From assembly GCF_030128825.1 (NCBI RefSeq), contig NZ_CP119127.1, forward strand, positions 2,294,001-2,358,000: 64,000 bases of DNA. Reading direction: 5' to 3'. The position numbers and the translations under genes are program-made. Of this stretch, positions 36,294-44,889 are shown piece after piece. A model generated the notes under the pieces. The model was given only the letters and a program-made list of their open reading frames with translations, searched no databases and was not told where the DNA came from. Within the stretch, counting starts at the first letter, position 1, and each line of letters opens with the position of its first letter. The DNA comes from Sphingobium sp. WTD-1. GTDB taxonomy: Bacteria; Pseudomonadota; Alphaproteobacteria; Sphingomonadales; Sphingomonadaceae.

Positions 36294-37250
36294 TTACGCC
36301 ATTGCCGAATTCTTCGCCCGTGCTACTCCCAAGTGCAAAATCTCTCCTAAGAATAGGTATACGTTCAGGAACAGGCTAAAAGCTTCCTCTGCAGTCACGT
36401 CGGTGTGAACACCCGTTGAGACTCTGTCGTAAAGATTAGACAGGTTCTGACGGATGCGAGTTCGTCGAGATTTGCTATCTGTGCGCTCAGCTACATATAC
36501 ATTAATACGATTCTGATGCTTATTTGCATCTAGGCTAAGATCGTTGCCGCCAAGATTATAGGTACCCGCCTGAGGTGGGAAGATCGCGTCCGCAAAACTA
36601 TCGATAATGCGGCGGCATGTTGTCAGAGCCTGACTGACGGCTTCGTCGTTGCCTTCCTGTAGGCGGGCAACAACCGATGGTAACTTCTCAAGCACGTCCC
36701 CAGCGTGAGCTGCAATCAGCGCATCGACGTCCTTTTTATATTGCTCGAAAGTGCTCTCCGCTACCTTGGCAAACTGTCGCTCATAATAAACGCCAGCTAC
36801 AAACGTGTGCAGCATGTTCAGGACGCGGGACCGTATGGCGACCATCGACGAAATACCGTTGGCGAGCGCCTGTTGTGCATCCCGGTTCATCCTCATAGCA
36901 CCGATCAGGCCGTCACCGGAGAGGCTTTCAACTTTGCTGACATCGATACGTAGCTTCTGGACGCGAATGTTTTCTTCAATTTGCGCCAGCGGTCCCCAGT
37001 ACCCCTTTCTTTCAGCGAAATTGGTCCAACGGCCGGTCCGGCTCATGTAGTGATCCGATAGCTCCTTGCTGCCGCTGTACCCTTCCATCTCCAGCTTGAT
37101 CCACTGCTTGATCTCATCCGTGCCAGATAGCCTCGCAAGACGGGAGCACTTCAGTAACAGTTTGTCTGCCTCAAGCCTTTGCAGTTCAATGTCATCCAGA
37201 AGTTCGCGACTGAGAAAGAGGATGTGGTCGGATTCACTTTCAGTCGTCAT
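36294..37250 (-). CDS. AbiTii-type abortive infection protein (candidate phage defence)
   Basis: A 318-residue protein. Its N-terminus (ILFLSRELLDDIELQRLEAD... KCSRLARLSGTDEIKQWIKLEMEGY) matches the pattern of the AbiTii domain, in which SRLA..LG..E...W...EL.GY is typical. The middle is helical, and the C-terminus (NRINVYV... RIRQNLSNLYDRVSTGVHTDVTAEEAFSLFLNVYLFLGEIL) resembles C-terminal helical domains of abortive infection proteins. Base composition is clearly AT-richer than the flanks, a sign of transfer. ATG at 37250 is chosen; an in-frame upstream ATG exists at 37307. ParDE lies just upstream on the other strand. Confidence 0.72.
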   Translation of the reverse strand: MTTESESDHILFLSRELLDDIELQRLEADKLLLKCSRLARLSGTDEIKQWIKLEMEGYSGSKELSDHYMSRTGRWTNFAERKGYWGPLAQIEENIRVQKLRIDVSKVESLSGDGLIGAMRMNRDAQQALANGISSMVAIRSRVLNMLHTFVAGVYYERQFAKVAESTFEQYKKDVDALIAAHAGDVLEKLPSVVARLQEGNDEAVSQALTTCRRIIDSFADAIFPPQAGTYNLGGNDLSLDANKHQNRINVYVAERTDSKSRRTRIRQNLSNLYDRVSTGVHTDVTAEEAFSLFLNVYLFLGEILHLGVARAKNSAMA

Positions 37251-37499
37251 CCTTGATCTTTCCGCTTTGCTAACAGTAGGTGCACATGTTTCATGCTCGT
37301 GGAGCAACGTCAGTCAACTATGCGACCAACTTATTTTTGGCGCCGATAGCACATACCTGAACAATCGGCCGCTTCTCAGGCAAGAATTTAGTGGCTTGAA
37401 TGACTGCAAGGGGCGCAAAGCCCTTCCTGCAGCCCTCTCATTGAGCTGTAATATTTTTTGGTATATCCTCGCCTCGCTCTGCAACAGGAAGGTGCGGCG

Positions 37500-37736
37500 A
37501 TGGCGCGCAACACATCGGTGACGATCGGCGATCATTTTACCCGCTTCATCAGCGATCAGGTGCAGACCGGTCGCTATGGATCGGCCAGCGATGTCGTGCG
37601 GGCGGGGCTGCGTCTGCTGGAAGAGCGTGAGGCGCAGGTGCAGGCGTTGCAGGCGGCGCTGATCGCCGGGGAGGAGTCGGGCGCAGCGACGCCGTTTGAT
37701 TTCGAGGCGTTCAAGGCGGCGAAGCGGGGCGGCTGA
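37500..37736 (+). CDS. parD: ParD-type antitoxin
   Basis: A 78-residue ribbon-helix-helix antitoxin: [41 protein letters not shown], then an acidic C-terminal toxin-binding tail. AGGAAGG precedes the ATG at 37500 by 7 nt. It is followed after 13 nt by parE. The upstream sequence is AT-rich with ATATTTTTTGGTATA, suiting a promoter. Confidence 0.92.
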   Translation: MARNTSVTIGDHFTRFISDQVQTGRYGSASDVVRAGLRLLEEREAQVQALQAALIAGEESGAATPFDFEAFKAAKRGG

Positions 37737-37749
37737 CGCGGGCGGGGCG

Positions 37750-38040
37750 GTGAAACGGCTGCTTTTTACGCCGGCGGCGCAGGCCGAGCTGTCCGACATC
37801 TGGGATTATAGCGCGGCGACCTGGGGCGTGGATCAGGCCGATCTCTATATCGACGCGATCCGCGATGTCTGCCTGGCATTGGCGGATGGGCGACGGCCGG
37901 GGCTGCCGGTCGATGTGCGGCCCGGCTATCGCAAGGCCTCAGCGGGATCGCACATGATCTATTATCGCAACGGGGGCGATCATCTGGCCATTGTCCGTGT
38001 CCTGCATGGGCGGCAGGATACGGGGCGGCATTTGGCCTGA
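37750..38040 (+). CDS. parE: ParE-type toxin (GTG start)
   Basis: A 96-residue RelE/ParE-fold toxin: RLLFTPAAQAELSDIWDYSA... YIDAIRDVCLALADGRRPGLPVDVRPGYRKASAGSHMIYYR, ending in VRVLHGRQDTGRHL. ParE toxins poison DNA gyrase. The GTG at 37750 is preceded by a G-rich stretch. With ParD it forms a self-contained module at the edge of the accessory islet. Confidence 0.9.
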   Translation: MKRLLFTPAAQAELSDIWDYSAATWGVDQADLYIDAIRDVCLALADGRRPGLPVDVRPGYRKASAGSHMIYYRNGGDHLAIVRVLHGRQDTGRHLA

Positions 38041-38102
38041 GGGAGCGGTCGCTCCGTTCGTTGTGGTGCGCGCGTGGCGCTAGGATCGCGGGCGAGTGCT
38101 GA

Positions 38103-38152
38103 ATGGATCCCGGATCAAGCCTGTCCTGAGCCTGTCGAAGGAGTCGGGATGA
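38103..38152. repeat. Dispersed repeat copy after parE
   Basis: Contains CCTGTCCTGAGCCTGTCGAAGG, the same family as at 33640 and 38800, next to ATCCCGGATC and GTCGGGATGAC elements. It is non-coding. Confidence 0.7.
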
Positions 38153-38179
38153 CGGCGGTTCGATGAGGCTCGCGTGGGG

Positions 38180-38626
38180 TCATGTGCCCTCCACCCACAG
38201 CACCGCCCCCTCGGCGCCCGTCACGCGGACCCGTGTGCCCGCTTCGCTGTCCGGGCCGCGGGCGGTCCAGACGCTGTCGCCGACCTTGACCCGGCCTTCG
38301 CCGCCGCGGATCGGCTCTACGACTGTCACCAATTCGCCGATCAGGCGGGCGGTGCGGTCGTTGAGATTGGGGTCGGTCGAGGGCACCGGATTGTCCACAT
38401 ACCAGCGCCGCCCGGCCCAGACCGAGACGACGCAGAGCGCGGCGAAGATCAGCAGTTGCAGCGGAATGGTGATCGGCAGCGCCAGCGCGGCGAGGCCGGT
38501 GATGGCGGCGGCGATCGCGATCCAGATCAGGAAGACGCCGGGGATCAGCACCTCTGCAATCGCCAGCAGCGCGGCGAAGACCAGCCAGGCCCAATGATCC
38601 TGGAGCAGGGTGAGCCAGTCGGTCAT
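38180..38626 (-). CDS. nfeD: NfeD-like membrane protein
   Basis: A 148-residue short NfeD: two to three N-terminal helices (WAWLVFAALLAIAEVLIPGVFLIW..., LPLQLLIFAALCVVSVWAG type) and a C-terminal OB-fold domain (LIGELVTVVEPIRGGEGRVKVGDSVWTA). NfeD proteins pair with stomatin/SPFH proteins in membrane microdomains. The partner gene lies upstream, but 526 bp of repeats separate the two. Confidence 0.9.
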   Translation of the reverse strand: MTDWLTLLQDHWAWLVFAALLAIAEVLIPGVFLIWIAIAAAITGLAALALPITIPLQLLIFAALCVVSVWAGRRWYVDNPVPSTDPNLNDRTARLIGELVTVVEPIRGGEGRVKVGDSVWTARGPDSEAGTRVRVTGAEGAVLWVEGT

Positions 38627-39152
38627 GGGGTGGTCCTGTGGTTGGTGGGGTGGGGTGTTTTTGCGTCATCCCCGTGGAGGCGGGGATCCATCTCAGGAGA
38701 TGTCGTGCTTGGACGGCGGTTGAGAGATGTCGAAGAGAGGCGCGGGCCTCTCTTCGACCCGCTTTCGCGGGAATAACGGATTTTCGGCGCGGGACCTCTC
38801 GTCCGTTCGGGCTGAGCTTGTCGAAGCCCTCGCCTGAGCGGAGCGAAGGCCTCACTTCGTTCGGCCGAACCCTTCGACAAGCTCAGGGCGAACGGTTTTT
38901 GGGGTGGGCGTTGCGCTGCGGGCTTCTCGACTTCATCCGCATGGCGGATGAAGTTTATCCTGAGCGTCAAAAGCAGTCGCGTGCCTGCTTTTGACCGCAG
39001 GCAGGCAGTCGAAGGGCTCGAAGCGAACGGAGGTGGTGGGCGCTTCGGGGTGATGGTGGCTCTTTGGGCGCGCAGGATGGTGATGGGGTGTGTGGCGGCC
39101 CGGCCGGCTTGGCTGGGCAGTGCTGCCCGATGACCGCGCATCGCTCTCCCCT
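38627..39152. repeat. Repeat-rich non-coding block between nfeD and the stomatin gene
   Basis: No credible gene. From left to right it holds: GTCATCCCCGTGGAGGCGGGGAT (38663-38686); a 13-bp-arm palindrome GTCGAAGAGAGGC/GCCTCTCTTCGAC (about 38731-38760); CCCGC-TTTC-GCGGG; the CTGAGC..GTCGAAG inverted repeat family (38805-38895); an 11-bp perfect hairpin ACTTCATCCGC-ATG-GCGGATGAAGT (38930-38954); and GTCAAAAGCAG/CTGCTTTTGAC (38966-38995). Open frames crossing it translate to phrases such as VIPAKAG and FALSLSKG, known products of such repeats. Confidence 0.85.
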
Positions 39153-40124
39153 TCAGCCCTGGGTCTGGCCGAACGGTCCCCGGCGGGACGCGGCGGGGGG
39201 CGCGGGCGGGGTGGGGGTGTCGCCCAGCGCTTCCTTGGCGAGCTGGCCGATGCCGCCGAGCGTGCCGATGAGCTGGGTCGCCTCGACCGGGAAGAGGATG
39301 GTCTTGGCATTGGGCGAGGTGGCGAACTGCTGCACCGCGTCGGTATATTTCTGGGCGATGAAATAGTTGAGCGCCTGCGGATTGCCGGCCGCGATCGCGT
39401 CCGACACCATCTGGGTCGCCTTGGCTTCGGCTTCCGCCTCGCGCTCGCGCGCCTCGGCATCGCGGAAGGCGGCTTCGCGGCGGCCTTCGGCTTCCAGGAT
39501 CTGCGACTGTTTCTGGCCCTCGGCGCGCAGGATCTCGCTGCTTTTGAGGCCCTCGGCCTCCAATATGTTGGCGCGCTTCTCGCGCTCCGCCTTCATCTGC
39601 CGGCCCATGGCATTGACGATGTCGGCGGGCGGGCGGATGTCCTTGAGTTCCACGCGGGTGATCTTGATGCCCCAGGCGTTGGTGGCGTGATCCACCACGG
39701 AGAGGAGGCGGGCGTTGATCTCGTCGCGCTTCGACAGGGTCTCGTCCAGGTCCATCGAGCCCATCACGGTGCGCAAATTGGTGGTGGCGAGCTGCATGAT
39801 GGCGACATAGAGTTCGGACACTTCATAGGCGGCCTTGGCGGCGTCGAGCACCTGGAAGAAGACCACGCCGTCGACCGACACCATGGCATTATCCTTGGTG
39901 ATGATCTCCTGCCCCGGAATGTCGACGACCTGCTCCATCATGTTGATCTTGCGACCGACGGCGTAGAAGAAGGCGGGGTAGAAATTGAGGCCGGGCTTCG
40001 CCACCTCGGTAAAGCGGCCGAAACGTTCGATGGTATATTGATAGCCCTGCCGCACCACCTTGACGCTGACCGCCAGGTAGAAGAGCACCAGAAACGTGAC
40101 CGTGAGTGCGAAGGTCGTCACCAT
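39153..40124 (-). CDS. SPFH/stomatin-like membrane protein (QmcA/paraslipin type)
   Basis: A 323-residue protein with an N-terminal helix (4-22), the SPFH/band 7 domain (VVRQGYQYTIERFGRF... QVVDIPGQEIITKDNAMVSVDGVVFFQV) and a long Ala/Glu-rich coiled coil (about 190-250) of ILEAEG repeats. It forms oligomeric scaffolds in the inner membrane and controls membrane proteases or fluidity. The C-terminus is Pro-rich. nfeD is downstream. Confidence 0.92.
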   Translation of the reverse strand: MVTTFALTVTFLVLFYLAVSVKVVRQGYQYTIERFGRFTEVAKPGLNFYPAFFYAVGRKINMMEQVVDIPGQEIITKDNAMVSVDGVVFFQVLDAAKAAYEVSELYVAIMQLATTNLRTVMGSMDLDETLSKRDEINARLLSVVDHATNAWGIKITRVELKDIRPPADIVNAMGRQMKAEREKRANILEAEGLKSSEILRAEGQKQSQILEAEGRREAAFRDAEAREREAEAEAKATQMVSDAIAAGNPQALNYFIAQKYTDAVQQFATSPNAKTILFPVEATQLIGTLGGIGQLAKEALGDTPTPPAPPAASRRGPFGQTQG

Positions 40125-40201
40125 ATGTCCTCCCCAGAGAAGGGGATCACTATGGCGGTTCTTCGTTAACGGGAAAAGGCAAAGTGATGGAGAGACATAA
40201 G

Positions 40202-41017
40202 ATGCAGTTGCGCCACGCCCGATCCCTGTTGTTCCTACCTGCGTCCAATCCGCGCGCGGTGGCTAAGGCGCGCACACTGGCGTGCGACATGGTGATCCTG
40301 GACCTGGAGGATGCGGTGCCCGACGCGGACAAGGCGGCGGCGCTGGACGCGGCGGTGGAGGCCGTGGGCGAGGGCTTTGGCGGGCGGCTGATGGCGGTGC
40401 GGATCAATGTCGAGGGGATGCCGTCGCACGGGCCAGAGATGGTGGCGCTCAAGCGCACCGCGGTCGACTATGTGGTGCTGCCCAAGGTCGAGAATGCCAA
40501 GCAGGTGAAGGATGTCTATTCCGTCGCGCAGAAGCCGGTGATCGCGATGATCGAGAGCGCGAAGGGCGTGCTGGCGGCGCCGGGAATCGCGGCGGGCGAG
40601 GGCTGTGCCGCTTTGTTCGTGGGCACCAATGATTTGCGCAAGGATCTGGCGATACCGCCGTCGGCCGGGCGCGACGGGCTGGCCCATGTGCTGCAGAGCG
40701 TGGTGCTGGCGGCGCGGGCGGCGGGCATCGCGGTGTTCGACGGCGTGTTCAACCGGCTGGATGATGAAGCGGGGCTGGAGGCGGAATGCGCCGAGGGCCA
40801 TGGCTTCGGCTTTGACGGCAAGACGCTGATCCATCCGGGGCAGGTGCCGGTGGCGAACCAGGCGTTTGGCCCGGATGCGCAGGCGGTGGCCGACGCGCGC
40901 CGGCTGATCGAGGCGGCGACCGGCGGGGCCGAACGCTTCGAGGGGCGGATGATCGAGGCGATGCATGTCGACGAGGCGCGGGCGCTGGTGGCGCGGGCGG
41001 AGGCGGTCGGGCAATAG
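40202..41017 (+). CDS. CitE/HpcH-family lyase (malyl- or citramalyl-CoA lyase-like)
   Basis: A 271-residue TIM-barrel protein: RHARSLLFLPASNPRAVAKA at the front, LDLEDAVPDADKAAA (metal-binding glutamate), VRINVEG, VLPKVENAKQV, AMIESAKGVLAAPGIA and GFDGKTLIHPGQV. It likely cleaves or forms a CoA ester of a hydroxy dicarboxylic acid with Mg2+. Two starts are possible, 40187 and 40202, each with a good SD; 40202 matches the usual family N-terminus. Divergent from the stomatin gene. Confidence 0.88.
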   Translation: MQLRHARSLLFLPASNPRAVAKARTLACDMVILDLEDAVPDADKAAALDAAVEAVGEGFGGRLMAVRINVEGMPSHGPEMVALKRTAVDYVVLPKVENAKQVKDVYSVAQKPVIAMIESAKGVLAAPGIAAGEGCAALFVGTNDLRKDLAIPPSAGRDGLAHVLQSVVLAARAAGIAVFDGVFNRLDDEAGLEAECAEGHGFGFDGKTLIHPGQVPVANQAFGPDAQAVADARRLIEAATGGAERFEGRMIEAMHVDEARALVARAEAVGQ

Positions 41018-41187
41018 GAAAACGCAGTGGCGATGACTGAAATAGCGCGAAATTGCTATGTTGCCATGATGTTACAGCCCGCAATAAAAGCGCTACGTTT
41101 GTGAAGCATCCATCGAAGTTTCATTGACTTGGCACGGCTGGCCGGGATTTTTTCTCTCCATGACGCCCGTTGAGGGTGGAGGAAAAA

Positions 41188-44124
41188 ATGGGGATCAGCA
41201 TGTTCACACGCACCAATATTGCGCGGACGCTTTTGGCGGCAAGCGCGCTGTCGACCATCTGGGCGGTGCCGGTCATGGCGCAGGAAGCGGCCACGACGGA
41301 TGACAGCGATGCGATCATCGTGACCGGCAGCCGCATCCAGCGCAGCGATTACAACATGGCCAACCCGCTGGTGACGGTGAGCGCCGAGACGCTGGAGCAG
41401 GCGGGCAATGTCCAGATCATTGATACGCTCCGCCAGAATCCGGCGCTGATCTCGTCCTTTGGCGGGGCGCAGACGTCCGGCTCCAACGCCAGCTTCGGCG
41501 CTGTCGGCGTGCAGTTGCTGAACCTGCGGGGGCTGGGCGAGAATCGCACGCTGACGCTGGTCAATGGCCGCCGCCATGTGGCGAGCCTGTCGGGCACGGC
41601 CGCCGTCGACGTCAACACGATCCCCGAAGACCTGATCGAGGGCGTGGACATCCTGACCGGCGGCGCGTCGGCCATCTATGGTGCCGATGGCGTGTCGGGC
41701 GTGGTCAATTTCCGTCTGAAGCGGAATTTCGAGGGGCTCAAGGCCAGCGGCCAGATCGGCATTTCCAGCCGCGGGGATTCGGGCCAGCGCTATGGATCGC
41801 TGACCTATGGCAAGAATTTCAGCGACGGCCGCGGCAATATTGCCCTGTCCTACGAATTTCGCGAGCAGGACCGGCTGAGCAGCTTTGACCGCAAGCGGAC
41901 CGGCAATCCGCTCTATACCTATGGCATCGTGCGCAATCCGGGGGATTTCCCGGATGATCCCAATGTACCCGATCGCCTGCCGTTCAACAATCTGCGCTAT
42001 GCGGACAGTTCGCTGGGCGGCGCGATCGACGTGGATTTCGACGGTATCCCCGACTTCACGGGCGAAGGCGGCGTCTATGACCGCGGCACGTTGCTGCCCT
42101 CGTCGGGCGGGCTGACCCAGGGCGGCGACAGCACCCCGCTGGCCGGCTATCAGGGCGACCTGCAGGCCTATAACCGTGTGCATAACATCAACCTGCTGTC
42201 GCATTATGATTTCAGCGACGCAGTAAAATTCTTCTTCGAAGCCAAATATGTGAAGAACAAGACGAGCACGCTGTCGCAGCCATCGTTCGACTTCTTCACC
42301 TATTTGTCGCCGGACAATGCCTATCTGCAGGACCGGTTCGGCGGGCTGGCGCCCGATGGCGCGCTGGTGTCGCGCGACAATTTCGACATGGGCGTGCGCG
42401 GCGAGAAGAATGACCGCGAAACCATGCGCTTTGTCGGTGGTTTCGAGGGCGCGATTTCCGACCATGCCCATTATGAACTGTCTTACACTTTCGGCCAGAC
42501 CAAGTCGAAAGTGCTGCTGACCGACTATCGCATCGCCGACCGTTACTGGGCTGCGATCGACGCGGTGCGCGATCCGGTGACGGGCAATATCGTCTGCCGG
42601 TCCGATCTGGACCCGACCGGCAACATCAACCCGGACAATTTTGACGGGCCGGCCACCACCTTCACGCCCGGTTCCGGCAGCGGATGCCGGCCGATCAACC
42701 TGCTGGGCAATGGTTCGCCCAGCCAGGCGGCGCTCGACTGGGTCAATGCCGACATCATGAACCGCGCCAAGATCCAGCAGCATGTCGTGTCCGGATCGAT
42801 CTCCGGCGATTTCGGGCAATTTTTCGAACTGCCCGGCGGCCCGATCGGATTCGCGATCGGCGGCGAATATCGCAAGGAAAAGAGCAGCTTCGTACCCGAC
42901 GATCTGTTGCAGCAGGGCGCCCTGGCCGACTTTTCGCTGCAATTGCCGGAATCGGGCAGTTTCGACGTGAAGGAAGTGTTCGGCGAATTGTCGGTGCCGG
43001 TGCTGAAGGAAGTGCCCTTCGCCTATGCCCTGAATTTCGGCGCGGCGATCCGCCTGTCGGATTATTCGACCATCGGCAAGACCACGACCTGGAAGGTGGA
43101 CGCCACCTATGCGCCGATCAAGGACATCAGCTTCCGCGGAACCTGGTCCGAAGCGGTGCGGGCGCCCAACATCACCGAACTGTTCGCGCCCCGCAATGGC
43201 AGCTATGACTTCATCAGCGATCCGTGCGACCCGGTCTTCATCAACGAAGGTACGCAATATCGTGCGGCCAACTGTCAGGCGGCGCTGACGGCGGCGGGGC
43301 TGACGCCCGGACAGATCGCCGCCTTCAATCCGGAGAATGACCCGACGGCGACGGTCAGCCTGCCCGGCTTCACCGGCGGCAATCGCAACCTGAAGGAGGA
43401 AACGGCGCGGACCTGGACGGCCGGTGTCGTGCTGCGTCCCAGCTTCATTCCCGGCCTGATCGCGTCCTTCGACTGGTATGACATCAAGCTGAAGAATGCG
43501 GTCAACACCGCGACCGCCGAGGAAGTGGCCGAACTCTGCGTTGACCAGCCGACGCTGGACAATGTCTTCTGTGGCAATATCACCCGTGCATCGGGCACCG
43601 GCTATATCGACAGCTGGTATGTCCAGCCGCAGAATGTGGCCAATTTCCGTACCGCCGGTGCGGACTTCAAGCTGAACTACGGCTTTGACACGGCGAAGGC
43701 CGGATCGTTCGCAATCTCGCTGGTTGGCGGCTATCTCGACAAGCTGGAATTCATCCCGACCCCTGGCGCCACGGTCGATGTGGATCGGGAGGAAGCCTAT
43801 TATCCCAAGTGGAACGCGACCGGGGACATCACCTGGAAGCTGGACAAGCTGACCGTCAACTATGGCGTCAGCTGGTTCAGCAAAACCCGCCGCTATACGA
43901 TCGAGCAGCTGGCGGCGAACCCCGACCTGTCGGAAGACAAGTATAAGTGGTACAAGGAAAAGTGGCAGCACGACATTTATGTCGCCTATGACATTGATGA
44001 GAAGTTCCGCCTCTATGTCGGTGCCAACAATCTGTTCGATCAGCAGCCCTCGATCGCATCGGCCAACTATCCGATCAGCTATGTCGGCCGGTATATGTAT
44101 GCCGGTGCCAAGATCACGATGTGA
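41188..44124 (+). CDS. TonB-dependent receptor (large, about 980 residues)
   Basis: A 978-residue outer membrane receptor: signal peptide to VMAQ (about residue 32), DAIIVTGSRIQRSDYNMANP, plug (LLNLRGLGENRTLTLVNGRRH, DLIEGVDILTGGASAIYGADGVSGVVNFRLK) and a long barrel with KLNYGFDTAKAG... and the ending GRYMYAGAKITM. This N-terminal style is common among sphingomonad receptors for carbohydrates or peptides; the ligand is unknown. GGAGG is 5 nt before the ATG at 41188. It is flanked by a strong terminator and has no neighbouring permease. Confidence 0.93.
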   Translation: MGISMFTRTNIARTLLAASALSTIWAVPVMAQEAATTDDSDAIIVTGSRIQRSDYNMANPLVTVSAETLEQAGNVQIIDTLRQNPALISSFGGAQTSGSNASFGAVGVQLLNLRGLGENRTLTLVNGRRHVASLSGTAAVDVNTIPEDLIEGVDILTGGASAIYGADGVSGVVNFRLKRNFEGLKASGQIGISSRGDSGQRYGSLTYGKNFSDGRGNIALSYEFREQDRLSSFDRKRTGNPLYTYGIVRNPGDFPDDPNVPDRLPFNNLRYADSSLGGAIDVDFDGIPDFTGEGGVYDRGTLLPSSGGLTQGGDSTPLAGYQGDLQAYNRVHNINLLSHYDFSDAVKFFFEAKYVKNKTSTLSQPSFDFFTYLSPDNAYLQDRFGGLAPDGALVSRDNFDMGVRGEKNDRETMRFVGGFEGAISDHAHYELSYTFGQTKSKVLLTDYRIADRYWAAIDAVRDPVTGNIVCRSDLDPTGNINPDNFDGPATTFTPGSGSGCRPINLLGNGSPSQAALDWVNADIMNRAKIQQHVVSGSISGDFGQFFELPGGPIGFAIGGEYRKEKSSFVPDDLLQQGALADFSLQLPESGSFDVKEVFGELSVPVLKEVPFAYALNFGAAIRLSDYSTIGKTTTWKVDATYAPIKDISFRGTWSEAVRAPNITELFAPRNGSYDFISDPCDPVFINEGTQYRAANCQAALTAAGLTPGQIAAFNPENDPTATVSLPGFTGGNRNLKEETARTWTAGVVLRPSFIPGLIASFDWYDIKLKNAVNTATAEEVAELCVDQPTLDNVFCGNITRASGTGYIDSWYVQPQNVANFRTAGADFKLNYGFDTAKAGSFAISLVGGYLDKLEFIPTPGATVDVDREEAYYPKWNATGDITWKLDKLTVNYGVSWFSKTRRYTIEQLAANPDLSEDKYKWYKEKWQHDIYVAYDIDEKFRLYVGANNLFDQQPSIASANYPISYVGRYMYAGAKITM

Positions 44125-44170
44125 TCGGGGCTGGAGCCTGAAAATTGGCTTCGTCGATACAGGAAGGGGA

Positions 44171-44195
44171 GGGGCGGATTTTTCCGCCCCTTTTT
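44171..44195 (+). terminator. Intrinsic terminator after the large TonB receptor
   Basis: GGGGCGGA-TTTT-TCCGCCCC, perfect 8-bp stem followed by TTTTT. Confidence 0.93.
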
Positions 44196-44237
44196 CATGT
44201 GCGTCTGTGGACCGGATAAAGGGGGAGGGCAGTTCGC

Positions 44238-44834
44238 CTATTTTCTCTCATATTTCCAGTTGCGGCCCTTGCCCTCGCCAATCCAGTCGACGGCCTGGGC
44301 GATGCGCTTGTCGCGGGTGGCGTCGGTCCTGGCCTCATTGATCCACTCGCAATAGTCGCGGATCTTGCCGGGCGGGAAGGCGGCCCAGATGGCGGCGGCG
44401 GCCGGATCGGCGGCTATGGCGGTCGCGAAGGCGGGATGGACGGGCAAAGGCGCTTTGGGCGGTTTGGGGCCGGTGCGTGGGCGATCGCCGGCGTCGATCA
44501 GGGCCATGGCTTGCGCGATCAGGCCGGCGATGTCGGCATCGGAGGGGAGGTCGGCAAGGGCGGTGAGGCGGCCGAACTGGCCCATGGCGTCGTCGCTGCT
44601 GCCCTCGCGTCCGACCTTGTCATGCCAAAAGCCGAAAGCGGCATGGCCCTTGAAGGCGGCCATGTTGGCGAGATTCTGGTTCCTGTAGGTGAAGAAGGGC
44701 ATGCCCCATTTGACCGCTTCGCCGATGTCGGGCGAGGCGGCATGCATCAGCGCGCGGATATGGGTGAGGATGGGGCGGGCGAAATCGGCCTGGGCGGCGA
44801 TATAGGCGTCGATCCTGTCGGGAGCGTCGGTCAT
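44238..44834 (-). CDS. YdeI/OmpD-associated family protein (DUF1801-like)
   Basis: A 198-residue protein. The first half has the DUF1801 pattern (ILTHIRALMHAASPDIGEAVKWGMPFFTYRNQNLANMAAFKGHAAFGFW) and the C-terminal half the OmdA helix pattern (AAFPPGKIRDYCEWINEARTDATRDKRIAQAVDWI). Family proteins are cytosolic and linked to stress or antimicrobial peptide resistance in some bacteria; no enzymatic role is known to me. Confidence 0.88.
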   Translation of the reverse strand: MTDAPDRIDAYIAAQADFARPILTHIRALMHAASPDIGEAVKWGMPFFTYRNQNLANMAAFKGHAAFGFWHDKVGREGSSDDAMGQFGRLTALADLPSDADIAGLIAQAMALIDAGDRPRTGPKPPKAPLPVHPAFATAIAADPAAAAIWAAFPPGKIRDYCEWINEARTDATRDKRIAQAVDWIGEGKGRNWKYERK

Positions 44835-44889
44835 GTCCCAATCTCCTGATGCAGTGGGATGCCTGATCGTTGCGAAAGTCCGTCCCTGT

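Noticed and set aside
38115..39141. Minus-strand frames translating to phrases like VIPAKAG and FALSLSKG
   Set aside because: These are known false proteins produced by reading through REP-like repeats; no ribosome site or domain.
41056..43971. 971-codon minus-strand frame across the large TonB receptor
   Set aside because: Receptor motifs and signal peptide are on the plus strand; the antisense frame has no motif and arises from third-position GC bias.
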